Position numbers and translations under genes: made by a program. From contig NJFT01000301.1 of NCBI GenBank assembly GCA_002221725.1, forward strand, positions 1 through 40,462: a DNA stretch of 40,462 nucleotides. Reading direction: 5' to 3'. Of this stretch, positions 19,513 to 32,407 are shown piece by piece. The stretch comes from Scedosporium boydii. Lineage: Eukaryota; Ascomycota; Sordariomycetes; Microascales; Microascaceae. Under the pieces are notes generated by a model. That model was not told the origin of the DNA and did no database searches. It worked only from the letters and a program-made list of their open reading frames with translations. Position 1 is the first letter of the stretch; each line of letters begins with the position of its first letter.

Positions 19513-21354
19513 GCCTGGGCTGATCTGAGGACGGTGGCGGCGCCTGAAGGTAATTCTAGGTTCCCTCGTTTCGTACTGAGCGAAATCTCAAGTCGACAGA
19601 CTGCATGAAATTCGTGTTCCTGCGTGGTCGGCTCTTTCGGCCACGTTCAGCGAGGTAGCTAGACTATCTGCGACTGCTACACCTACTTTTGTCGAAAGGG
19701 CGTGATGTGACCAAGGATACTTGCCGAGGACCACTTTTCCCCATTCGCAAACCCGCTTCAGTAATATTAACCAGCCTTCAATTATCCATTGGATGAAAAT
19801 AGAGCAGTCTTGATCTGACACGAGAATGCCGAGTCCAGAGTTCCTCATTATCTGAGCAACACGGCAGAAATTATAAGATGTAATGCCAGGCTGACAAGAG
19901 AGACGCGTCCCGTGAGTTCCCCAAAGCTATATTGAACAGAGCTTTACATTTTATGATGCCTAATGAGTGACACGGACATTAGAAGTGGCTGTTCTCAGAA
20001 ACCCCGCTTCCTCCCGCGCCAGTTGTCGAGCATAGGCGCTGGGGCCTTGAGACAATACAACCAAAAAGCCAACAGGTATTGAAGCGTCGCTTGTCGATCA
20101 GCAATTTAGCTGAACGAAGATGGCGCCTCAGCGAATTGGGTCGCGACAGAAAAGGAGTATAAAAAGCCTCTGCCCTTGTGTCTCTCACCAAGCCGACAGA
20201 AGCAGTACAGAGAAGTTGGAGTTTCACGTATCAATGCACTCCGTCAAACGCTGCTGAAGCATGGCGTTCAGCAAATATGTAAGGCACAAGAAGGCCGTAC
20301 CACGGTACGTGAGGTAAAAGCTGAAACCCCTCGTGCAAGCCTCCAACTTCTGAGTTGCGGCCTTACCTGTTTTCGACGTTTGAAAATTGCGAAACATCAA
20401 CTTTGAGCACTATTGTGTCAGCTTGGGCCTGAAATGCCGAGTCATCCCGGCAACTCCCAACGAATGCCGAATCACGGACACGATTATTACAACGGCGTGA
20501 ATCAAAATCGCGGTGCTTGTTCAGTTTAGCGATATAAATATTCTCTCAGAAACTCTGGCCACTATGAGTTCTCTGGAGCTGACACCTGCTTTCAACATGG
20601 CTTCTTGGCTGCCTAATACCTCGAGGGCGTTTCCAGGGGATATGGGATCTACACTTTAACAGTTTTCAACGTTCAACAGTAGGCACCCATCAAGACTTTA
20701 CATCACGTCTAAAATTCATCCTTTAGCGGAGAGAAGGCACGTCAGAAAACTATTAATGGACCGACAAGACTGGATATTAGGGGAGCATCTAATTAGACTG
20801 CTTTTCGAATCTGGTCGGAGTGCTGAGAGTGCCCCTGCAAGGGTCGGTGGGGTCGGGTTACATAGGTCGCATCAGTCTTGACTTGCAATACATTGGCAAT
20901 TTTGTCTTTTGCGCCCCCGGCCATGATTCTTTCCCTAGGAAGTGGCCTTGACTTTGGGGAAGAGCACTTTTACACGAGACGAAGCATGCCACCCGGCAGC
21001 AAGACTTTTCGGTGGGTTAATTTCTAGGAATGGGAATCGTAATTTGCGTGATGACGGCAAGACTCTTGAGATTGGACATCAAATCTTTCAAATTATACAA
21101 GTATATTAGCTATGGAGAATGCGGTGCATCAATGATTACGGAGAAGCTTGAAGGGTTTAAGTCTCATTGTATCACGAAGCTCTAAGGTATCTTAAGTCCC
21201 TCTGCTTCGATGACATAATAGAAATTGGCGAGCGACTTTGAATAAGAAACCATCATTACACTCAAGTACTCAAGTACATGCAGCGTCCAACTGCGATGTG
21301 TCGCCTCCATGAAGAGCTTACTTCTGGCGGTAATTTCTGAGAACGAGATGCATT

Positions 21355-21480
21355 AACTCGAACCCGCGGGCCGACGGGCTCGCACTAAGCGGGCATCGCC
21401 TAGAGGAGGGCGTGACCCCGCGGCGCTGCGGTGCCCGAGTACGGAGGGGCGGCTTCGGCCCTGCACGCCCGAGGAAAGTT
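21355..21480. promoter_or_regulatory. GC-rich block upstream of FAD monooxygenase
   Basis: About 125 bp of GC-rich DNA in a more AT-rich spacer, 170-300 bp before the monooxygenase ATG. It contains GGCGGCTTCGGCC (CGG at 21450 and 21456, 6 bp apart) and CGAACCCGCGGGCCGACGGG near 21360. It is probably part of the promoter. I could not fold it into a tRNA or other known RNA. Confidence 0.35.
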
Positions 21481-21652
21481 GGACCAGACTCAACCTCGAA
21501 CGCGTGTTTCAACAGATTCTATTCATAATAATTGAAAATCCCCTCCACTCATAGCTAGGTCTTTGTCAATCTGAATCTACGCTTCAATATAGCACCTGTC
21601 CGCCCCAATTTTATTAGAACCTTCATTCTTCTAAACTTGAATCATACCCATC

Positions 21653-23512
<1,860 letters not shown>

Positions 23513-23915
23513 GTAGATAAGTTTGTACTAGAGAGAATGGGTAGCTTTTAAGAATAGTTTTTAATAAAAGTCCGGAGGCTATAAAACTTTTTATCTTTAG
23601 TTTTTATTTTTTTAATTTCTAATATATTAAAGTTAAAAACTATAGTATAAAATTAAAAATAATTATATTTAATTTAAAAATTTATAAAAACTTTATAATT
23701 ATAAATTATTTATATTAAATATAATAATAATAATATTAATATATTTTTTTAATTTTATTTAATATTAAATATTTAAATATTAAATTAAAATAATAAAAAA
23801 AAGTAATTATTAAAATAATAAAAAAAAGTAATTATTAAAATATTAAATTAAAAGTAAAATATTTTAAGTTTTTAAAATTTAACTTTAAAAAAATATTTTA
23901 ATTAAATTTTATATT
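23513..23915. other. Composition boundary and AT desert
   Basis: Normal gene-like composition ends near 23,560 and the sequence becomes almost pure A/T. No element ends or coding can be recognised. It is best read as old transposon DNA driven to AT by RIP. Confidence 0.7.
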
Positions 23916-24066
23916 TATAATAATATACTTAGAAGTAGCTAGATTCTACTACGATTAAGAGGGTTCTTAAGTAAATATAAAGGGTAGTTCTAGCTATATA
24001 GTACTAAAACTAATAGATCTTTTAGTCTATTAGGTTAATTATTACCCCTTATAATTATCTTATAAT
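23916..24066 (+). repeat. Old LTR-like repeat, left copy
   Basis: About 150 bp matching 37584-37736 in the same orientation, sharing GTAGCTAGATTCTACTA and AATAGATCTTTTAGTCTATT. Differences are mostly transitions. The two copies bracket the younger nested gypsy elements. The left copy probably extends rightwards into the segment up to 24,268. That segment also has a short stretch, AGTTCGAACCC near 24,127, resembling a Pol III B box. Confidence 0.6.
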
Positions 24067-24273
24067 TATTCTAGTGCTATATAGGTCTACTAGATTAGGA
24101 AATTTAGGCTAGGCGTATATAATTACTAGTTCGAACCCTAGCTAGCACAGAGGTATTTTTTCTATATAATATAGAGGTTTTCCTATATAAGAAGCTTAGA
24201 GGTTTCTTATATAACTATTATAAAGTATAGTATACTAGAAGTAGCTTAAGTATATAGCTATAATAATCCTTTA

Positions 24274-24708
24274 TGTTACGACCCGGCCGTGATTTAGGCC
24301 GCCCAGGGCGGTGAGAGACGGCAGAACTAGAACAAGGTTACGTGGTCGCTCCTTGGCAGTGCGACTAGGCGGGCGCACTAGAAGCGACCGGCCGTACGAA
24401 GAAGACGCGACCGAACGATCGCTTACAGAGCGATCGGGCAGGCGCCCGAAGGGCGACTACGTACTAAAGATAGATAGAAGAAGTGTCTATATAAAGCTAC
24501 AATGTTTCCTACTAGTCTAGTTATCTTCTAGACTCTTTAGTAGTTAATATAAGTAATATCTACACCCTATACTTATATATACACTCTTAGTATCTATTAT
24601 TGTAAATACTACTTAATAGCTTTACTTATCTCTAAATAGGCCCCTACTACCCTAGCACCTTCCTATTCTATTAATTAGCTAAAACCTTAAAATATTAAGA
24701 TTATAATA
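24274..24708 (+). repeat. Outer gypsy element, 5' LTR
   Basis: 435 bp. Starts TGTTACGACC and ends ...TAATA (CA altered to TA). It is much less mutated than its partner at 37028-37462: its first half keeps GC-rich palindromes such as AACGATCGCTTACAGAGCGA. Confidence 0.9.
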
Positions 24709-24885
24709 TATTAACTACTTCTATTTAGTAAGTAATTCTATCTAGTAGTATACTAATAAATAATATATTGACTACTAAAGGAAATATTACTTCTATAGAA
24801 GATATAAAAAAAGCTTATATAGCCCTTATTAAAGAAAAGGAATAGCTTAAGGCCGAAAAGTAGTAGCTTAAGGATAAGTTATCTA

Positions 24886-25318
24886 TATTATAATCCTAAT
24901 ACTGCAGGTTTCGGCTAATTAATAGGATAGGAAGGTGCTAGGATAGCAGGGGCCTATTTAGGGATAAGTGAGGTAATCGAGTAGTATTCATAATGGTAAG
25001 TGCTGAGAGTGTATATATAAGTATAGGGTGTAGATATTACTTATATTGACTACTGAAGAGTTAGGAAGAACTTCTAGATACTAGAAACTACTGTAGCTTA
25101 TATAGATATAATTCTTCTACTTCTTTAGTAGATTACCTTCTCCTAAAGTGATCCCGATCACCGTGATCCTGATCACTGTGATCTATCGTGACCCGAATCA
25201 CTGCGATCTGTAGTAATTCGTTTCTTGGCAGCCTTTGCTTATACCAAAGTTTATCCTTTTCTACTACCTTTTGTCGCTCACCGCTCGGCCGCCTATCTAG
25301 CTGGCCGTGGCTATGATA
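24886..25318 (-). repeat. Inner gypsy element, 3' LTR
   Basis: 433 bp, partner of 31977-32407. On the minus strand it starts TATCATAGCC (TG altered to TA) and ends ...TAATA. It contains an array of GTGATC/GATCAC half-palindromes at about 25,155-25,210. Confidence 0.9.
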
Positions 25319-25531
25319 TGATACTTCCCCTTATTTGGTCTTTGTCTCTAAAGACCTATATTCTAACCTTCTACTATTAGTTCTTCTCTAGTAGGTTCTT
25401 CCATTCCTCCTTCCTTTTCATTTTACAATGTTCTAACTACTATATCTAGTCGCATCAATAAACATTTTAAATCCTCAACTAACCGCTCCCAATTAGCTGA
25501 CGCAATTGAATTGCTAGGTATAGAGACAGAG

Positions 25532-26093
25532 ATGCCGTGTACCTATTATTTCAAAAACAACAAGGCATACGTAATGGGGGAGGGTTTGTTATATTGTGTA
25601 GAGTGTATACGAAGGGGTTGTTCCTATGATGGGACGCTAGTCGCGTCTACTCGTGAGTCTTGTTTCGCTAGGCCTTCTAGCGCCTGCCGCTGGTCCTGTC
25701 TAACCTTCTATAGTCACCTAGCTCCTTCAGGAGCAGAAGAAACTTAAAAAACAGGAGTCCGAGGCAGAGGAGGCCTTGTTCCTTCTCTAGATGTAGCTGG
25801 TGACTGCAGTAAACTACCTAGCCCAGATTCGTTAGATAAAGAAGAGTGTAAAGGCGAGGAGTATAGAAACTTTTAGGAGGGGGATCCAGGGCCTGGACAA
25901 GGAAGACGGCATCTCCCTCTCTACCTAAGAGTCCTATATGGCGGAGGACCTTTAATTGTTTAGGGTCTTTGACTCTATAGACTAGTCCTCCCTAGGTTTA
26001 GGGGATAAATTTGTAGACTTAGGTCCTTTAGTAGTTCCGGATTTTTCCGGTAGAATGTAGCAAGAAGCTACTAACTCCCTGTTAGGTACTTAA
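25532..26093 (+). pseudogene. Antisense accessory ORF of the inner gypsy element: Cys-rich cluster plus coiled coil, with its own intron
   Basis: Runs opposite to gag-pol, between the chromodomain and the 3' LTR. Exon A (25532-25652) begins MPCTYYFKNNKAYVMGEGLL and continues YCVECIRRGCSYDG; restoring expected Cys where Tyr now stands would give a CxxC-x6-C...CxxC-x5-C zinc-cluster-like pattern. A 61-nt interval, 25653-25713 (GTGAGT..CTAAC..TATAG), has every mark of an intron, and removing it restores the frame. Exon B (25714-26093) reads QEQKKLKKQESEAEEALFLL, then GLDKEDGI and DLGPLVVPDFSG, with several TAG stops. Its stop (26091-26093) overlaps the end of gag-pol by 23 bp, tail to tail. An open extension upstream (to about 25,430) may hold the true start. 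Function unknown. Confidence 0.6.
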
Positions 26094-29000
26094 TAGGTTC
26101 CTAAGTGTTTTCGCTATATTTGCAGTTTTTCCATTTAACTAGATATTTAACTTTTTCGTTATCGACTATAAAATTTAAAATCTTTTTAGCTTCCCACTTG
26201 TCTTCTTCTATAACTACCTTAATAGATTCTTCAGTAGGTATATCGTCGTATATAGGTTCTAAAAGTGCGATATAGAAGATAGTATTATATTTTATAGTTT
26301 CTAGTAGCTCGAGCTTATAGTTAACCTTTAATACTTTTCGTTTAACGATAAATAGTCTAAGTTTCTTTATATCGAGTTTATTGCTTAGTTATATAGTTTT
26401 GATTTAGGGGTCCTGGGTCCTTAGTTTCTTCTATAGTAACTAGATCTTACTTCCCTTTTCTAGGGTTAGTCCCTTAAGCTATTTATTATTAGCATAATAC
26501 TTTATTCTTTCTTAAATAAACTACAGTTCTTCTCTTAACTACTTATATAATTTCTTTATCTTATCTACTATAAAGATTACTTATTCTACTTATATTTTAA
26601 TACCTACTAGCTCGAATCCTGTCTTTAGTTTAATACTATAGTTTATATAGAATAGTAAAGTCTTAAGGCTTTCCGACATACTAGTATTATAAGCTTTCTA
26701 GGCTAGGGGTAGTAGTAATACCTAGTTATCTTATTTCCAGTTAATATAGTACTATAGGTATGTCTTAAGTATTTAGTTTGTTTATTCTACCTGCCCTTAT
26801 ATTTCTAGATAGTAGGTAGTAGACAGTTTATAATTAATTCCTATTCTATCTAATAGGCTTTACTAGAAGTAAAAGATAAACACTCTACCTCTATCTAAGT
26901 TAACTTCTTCTAGTAAGTTATAGTTTACTATTACAGTTTGTAGGAATAGCTTTATAAATTGTAGTACCTTTATAGATTTATTATAGGGTATAAAGTAAGT
27001 ATACTTTATTAGCCTATTAACTACTACCATAATACTATTATACCTAACCCCTATAGCTAGGTCCCTTAATATTAGTAGTTTAATAATAAAGTCAATAACG
27101 ATTTTCTACCATAGTACCTCTAGTACTAGTATAGGTTATAGTTATCTATAGGGCTTATGAAGTCGATTTTTGTTTTTTCTACACTAGGGGCATCTAGCTA
27201 TAACTTCAGTAGTTACTTTCTTAAGGTATAGAATAGAATATTCCTTTAGTACTTTTTCTATAGTCTTCGTAATTCCTAGGTACCCATTATACAGCGCTTC
27301 GTAGATTACTTAGACGAACTTCTCCGCTAGGCTTAGGGGCACTATTATCTTCGCTTACTCCTAAGTCTATATTTAGTCTTACAGTCCAAGGTCTATATAA
27401 TAGTTCTTAATCTCCTTTACAATTAAGTTAACCTATTGTATCTAGTAGCCTATAGCTAGCTGTCGCAGGTTTCCCTCCTCATCGTAGTACAGGAGGGTAC
27501 CTATTTCTTTTAGTACTTTCTGAAAATGGTCTAGTCTCCAGCTGAGGGCGTCAGCTCTTCTATTTTCTTTTCCTTTAATATATACGATTTTAAAATCGTA
27601 TTCAAATAGTTCTTCTACCTATCACACTTATTATTAATTAAGTTCCTTTATTATAGTAAACCCCATAAGGTTCTTATAATTAGAATATACTATAATTAGG
27701 TGCTTAGCTCCAGCGAGGTAGTGTCTTTATTCCTTAAATGCTTTAATAATAGCTATTAATTCCTTGTCAGGGATAATGTAATATAATTCTAGTCTATTAA
27801 GTTTCTTTAATATAAATACCACTAAGTAAAGTTTACCATCCTTATCTTACTATCCTAATTGCGCGCCCAGTCTATAGTCTAACACGTCGGTTTCTAACTT
27901 AAAGGGTTTTGTAGGGTCTACTTGATAGAGTACAGATTGCTTATATACTAACTGCTTAGCTTCTTAGAACGCTTTCTATTCCTCTAGTCCCCATTAGAAT
28001 AGTTTATCCTTCTTAGTAAGTTCTATAAGGGCTTGTATACAAGTACTATAGCCTCCTAAAAACTTTCTATAGAAGTTAAAAAATCTAAGGAATCCTCTTA
28101 CTTCTATAATATTAGTTAGTACTAGCTATTCTAAGATAACTTTAACCTTTAATTCTTACATTTAGACCTTCCTAGGTTAGATTATATATCTAAAGAAGTC
28201 TACTTACTACTTATAAAATTTACACTTAGCTAGTTCTACTAATAGTTTTATATCTTATAGCTTCTAGAGGACTTTATATATATATTCCCTATACTCTTCT
28301 AATATTTTCGAGAAAATAAGGATATCATCAAGATACACTACTATAAAGTAGTCTAAATATTCTTATAGGACATAGTTAATCATTATCTAAAAGCTTATAA
28401 GGGCATTTATTAATCTAAAAAACATAACTAAGTACTCAAAGTACCCAAGGTGTGTCCTAAAAGCAGTCTTCTACTTATCACCTTCCTTAATATAGATTAA
28501 GTTATATACTCCTCTTAAGTCTAGAGTTATAAACTACTATACTTTTTAAAGTATATCCTATAGTTCTAAAATAAGTAGTAATAGGTATTAATTTTTAATA
28601 GTAATTTTATTAAGTTATTAATAGTCTATATACATTTATAGTTCGCTATTCTTCTTTAGTACCTAGAAGATTAAATATCCTACTAGCAATATTAAAAGTC
28701 TAATATATCCCTTCTTTAATATCTTCACTATATAGTCTCTTAATACTTACTATTATATTTTAGTAAGGTTATAGATAAGCATAAACTTTAGTTAAGTACC
28801 TTCTTTTAATAGTATCTTATAGTCCCACTAGCTATATTCTAGTAGTCCAGTATCTAGTTCTTTAGTAAATACTTTACTATACTTCTAGTATTCCTTAAGT
28901 ATATACTACAGTATTTCTTCTACTAGCAGTATAGCTTTAAAGATCATTATAGCTCTTATCATATATACTTACTTATATTTTCTTCCCTTTAGTAGGTAAT

Positions 29001-31914
29001 TCGAATCTTTTATAGTAAGCACTTTAAAGTAAATCATTATTCTAAAGGCTCTTAGCTTACTTAAAGGTAACTCTTCTAGTTAATATTACTTAGTAGCTAA
29101 GTCATTTCCTAGGCCTCACTTGATCTTATTCTAAGTAAGCTAATTAGTTACTTAATTAATCTGTAGGTTCCTTATTTACAGCTATAGGATCCCTAATACA
29201 ATAGGGTATCCAGTAATTCCAGTAATATTAAAAGAAACATAGTTAACTCTTCCTACAATGTAGACACAGAAGTACGCAGTCTCCATACTAACTACTCCGC
29301 CTTTATAATCTACTAGCATTCTATTACATACATTTAGGGTATATAGCTAGTGCTTTTCTACTTATAGTAGTTCTAGTTAGTTAACAATTATTAAGGAAAC
29401 AAAGTTCCCTTATACCCTACTATCTACTAAAGCCTAGAACTCTCGTCCAGCTAAGGTAATAGGCACCTTCAGATAGCAGATCTACCATCCTTCTATAATA
29501 TTTATTTCTCTTATTTCTTAACTAAGTCCAGGTCCCATCGTTCTTATAACTTCTTCTACGACCAACATTAAACTCCTACATTATAGCCTTTACAAGCTGG
29601 CCATCTATTATTAGAGCCTCTTAATTTCTTATTACTATTTTTATTACTGTCTATTTAATTCTAGCATTTCTTATAAGTAATTGACTAGGTTCTAGGCGAG
29701 TTTAAATTACTTATTTATTTCTTCCTAGAGTTCTTTATAGAGGTTCTCTAGTCCTGCAGGGTCTATTTAGCCTTCGAGGAGGCATACTTACTCTTCTAGT
29801 TCTTCTAAGAACTTTTCCCTTAGCTCTTTTTCTTCTTCTAGTTCCTAGACTTATTACTAGAGTTTCTAGATTTCCTTTCGTCATTTCTCATCGTTTCAGA
29901 GGCCTTCTTCTTCTATATCATCAACCCTTGTATCAAGGTCGGCTTCATTAAGGATAGTATAGTGAAGATTGTCAATTTGTTTCTAAAAGTCGATGAAATC
30001 TAATACAACATTATCTAGCTTCCTATTATAATATTAGTTAAGTCTCTTATAGGGCATTCAGCTTCCGCTAGTACCTCTATACTAGGCGAAGGGGGCTTCC
30101 CCCTTGGCTGCTTCCCTTTAGTTTATTCATTATTCTCTTATAGATTACTTCTACTACTCCCATATTTTATTATCTAAGTCCTATATACTAAAGTAGGTAT
30201 CTAGGTCCTTAATTACCACTTCTATTCTTACATCAGTTTTCTCAGTCTTCCTTTATACTTTACATACTCCCTAATCCTTCCGTTCTTCTTCATTTAATAG
30301 ATATAGATAGTTTTTCTATTTTAAGGCTTCTACATAGTATTCCCATCATTCAATTAAGCTCTATAGATCCTCAAGGCACTAAGCTGCCTTATACTTCAGT
30401 TGTTCACAGTCAAGGTCTTCCTTTACAATCTTAGGGATTTACTAGATTACTTCCTTCTCCAGGTTTTTAATAATCTCCCTAAGTACTTATCTTTCTTCTT
30501 CTTCCTCAAGCATAGTATAGTAGCTAATCAGGAGGTTCTTAAACTATTCTTCTCATTCCTAAGTAGTTCAGGCCGTTTATTACTCTTAGTACTACTTCTC
30601 CAGGTTTTATTAGTATATAAACTACTATAGTAATCCAGATATTTAGTAATACTATTTATAGGCCTCATTATAGTATTCTTCATAAGATAGGTCCTCACTA
30701 GTAAGGATATTAAACTTCTTTAGGAATTCTTCCTTAGTCTCCTAGATTCATTCTACAATTCCTAAAATCTTAGCTACTTCTTCTTATTTCATCATTTTAA
30801 ACATTTATAGCTTCTTTAGGTAGTAGCTAGCCCTATCCTTGTCGCTTTAGTAGGTAGTATAGTTGTCATCATAGTATACAGTCTACAATAAAGATTTATA
30901 GTTAATAGTACTAGCTCCTAGCTATCAAGTTTTTCCCTCTAGCATAGGTTTAAACCTAGATTTCTTTTTATCTAGCTATTCGTATCCCAGCTTGGGCTTG
31001 TGCCTCATTTAGCATTCCCTTATATAGTAGCTATAATGTCCGCATTCATAGCATTTCCCTACCTTTTCTTCAAGTCTCTTAAGGGGGGCTTATTTTACAG
31101 TGCTAGTGCCAAGTTCTATAGGCCCTATATAAGTTCTTTATATAGTAATCTTATAAGTAGTCTTTTTCTTAATATAAGATCATCCTTGTCCCCGTTTCTC
31201 TATACATCATTTATATTATCAGTTGTCGATATATACTACTATAGCAATATATTCTAATAAGTCTCCTAGTTAATCTATTTTATATAATTTATCCTTAACT
31301 TTATCCTTAAGTCTAGTATAGAATCAGGCTATTAGGAGCTTATCTTCCTAATCAAGATAAGATACTACCTATTAAAACTTAATAGTATACTAAAAAGTAG
31401 CTCCTTTTTATTATAGGTTCTCAAGTTATTATTTATTAGCTCATTCTTTATCTAGGTTGCTAAAGGCGCCCTTTAAAGCTTACTTAAAGTCCTTATATTT
31501 CCTAAAAAGCTTTTAGGTTTCTTTATCCTAGTTCCTACTTAAGGGGTTCTCCAAGTAGTCTCTTATCTAGGGTTTAAACTAGGCTAGGGCATCCCTAGTA
31601 AGGAATGTAGTAATAGCAAGCACCTGGTCCTCCTCCTTATTAAAGTCAAGGTAATAGTATAGGAGATAGACTCAAGCCTACATTAAAAATCCTTAGAGCA
31701 TTCCTTTCTTTCCATTATAGGGCTCAGGGGCCGGGATCTTATATTGGGGATAAGTAACCCAGTCCTCTAACTACTTGATGCAGTCACTACTAGCAGACAG
31801 CTCATCCTCAAATTACTACTTCTTAGCCTCAAGCTGTTCTTTTTCTTTAATAAAGGCCGCATAGGCCTTCTTCATATCTTCTATAGAGGTAGTACTTCCC
31901 TTAGCAGTAGATAT
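26071..31914 (-). pseudogene. Inner gypsy gag-pol polyprotein remnant
   Basis: Degraded but colinear. Gag begins about 31,914, its start codon now ATA (STAKGSTTSIEDMKKAYAAF). The zinc knuckle is at 31,012-31,054 (CYECGHYSYYIREC, with His changed to Tyr). A long Glu/Lys-rich coiled-coil region follows. The protease motif ALVDSR is at about 29,419-29,433 (canonical DSG altered by one transition). RT has VYLDDILIFS at about 28,309-28,338. RNase H (ETDVLDYRLGAQLG) is near 27,855-27,896. The integrase zinc-binding region (CP.CRKNKNRLHKPY) is near 27,180. The chromodomain (KYLVKWKNCKYSENT.EPIKY) ends at stop 26,071. No function is expected. Confidence 0.88.
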
Positions 31915-31976
31915 ATTATTTCTTAGTTAGTATACTACTAGATAGAGTCACTTACTAAATAAAAGTAGTCAATATA

Positions 31977-32407
31977 TTACAATCCTAATACTACAGGTTT
32001 TAGCTAATTAATAGGATAGGAAAATACTAAAATAGTAGGGGCCTATTTAGGGATAAGTAAGGCAATCAAGTAGTATTTATAATAGTAAGTACTGAGAGTG
32101 CATATACAAGTATAGGGTATAGATATTACTTATATTGACTACTAAAGAGTTAGGAAGAACCTCTAGATACTAGAAACTATTATAGCTTATATAGACATGA
32201 TTCTTCTACTTCTTTAGTAGATCACCTTCTCCTAAAGTGATCCCGATCACCGTGATCCTGATTACCGTAATCTATCATGACCCGAATCACTGCGATCCAT
32301 AGTAATTTGTTTCTTGGCAGCCTTCGCTTGCGCCGAAGTTTATCCTTTTCTGCCGCCTTTCGTCGCTCACCGCTCGGCCGCCTATCTGGCCGGCCGTGGC
32401 TATAACA
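31977..32407 (-). repeat. Inner gypsy element, 5' LTR
   Basis: 431 bp. On the minus strand it starts TGTTATAGCC. The GTGATC/GATCAC array is at about 32,237-32,298. Relative to the 3' LTR, each copy is more mutated in a different part. Confidence 0.9.

Larger units (their letters stand above)
19144..21652. other. 2.5-kb intergenic region between E1-beta and FAD monooxygenase, no supported gene
   Basis: It holds the E1-beta promoter on the left and the monooxygenase promoter on the right. I looked for a gene on both strands. The open frames are short (60-86 codons), on both strands, and resemble no family. TATAAAAAG occurs at 20159 and GATATAAATA near 20530, each followed by small ATG frames of under 35 codons, so small unrecognised genes or non-coding RNAs cannot be excluded. 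The CGG tracts at 19477 and 21450 are listed separately. Confidence 0.5.
24886..32407 (-). mobile_element. Inner Ty3/gypsy chromodomain LTR retrotransposon, nested in gag of the outer element
   Basis: 7,522 bp in minus orientation, flanked by a perfect 5-bp duplication ATCTA (24881-24885 and 32408-32412). LTRs are 433 and 431 bp. On the minus strand the order is 5' LTR, gag, zinc knuckle, coiled-coil region, protease, RT, RNase H, integrase, chromodomain and 3' LTR. The order RT-RNase H-integrase plus a C-terminal chromodomain places it among fungal chromoviruses. It is related to the outer element (shared gag and shared R/U5 half of the LTR) but with a different U3. All frames carry RIP-like stops. 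Confidence 0.93.

Noticed and set aside
19588..19848. 86-codon minus-strand frame between E1-beta and the monooxygenase
   Set aside because: No recognisable domain, no partner exons found, and composition like the surrounding spacer.
21318..21512. GC-rich block as an RNA gene
   Set aside because: I could not find a cloverleaf or any known conserved RNA motif. It is better explained as promoter GC/CGG sequence.
30400..31257. Short plus-strand hydrophobic frames (76 and 85 codons) as membrane proteins
   Set aside because: They are antisense to the coiled-coil and zinc-knuckle part of the inner gypsy gag-pol; their Leu/Phe richness comes from Glu/Lys codons on the opposite strand.
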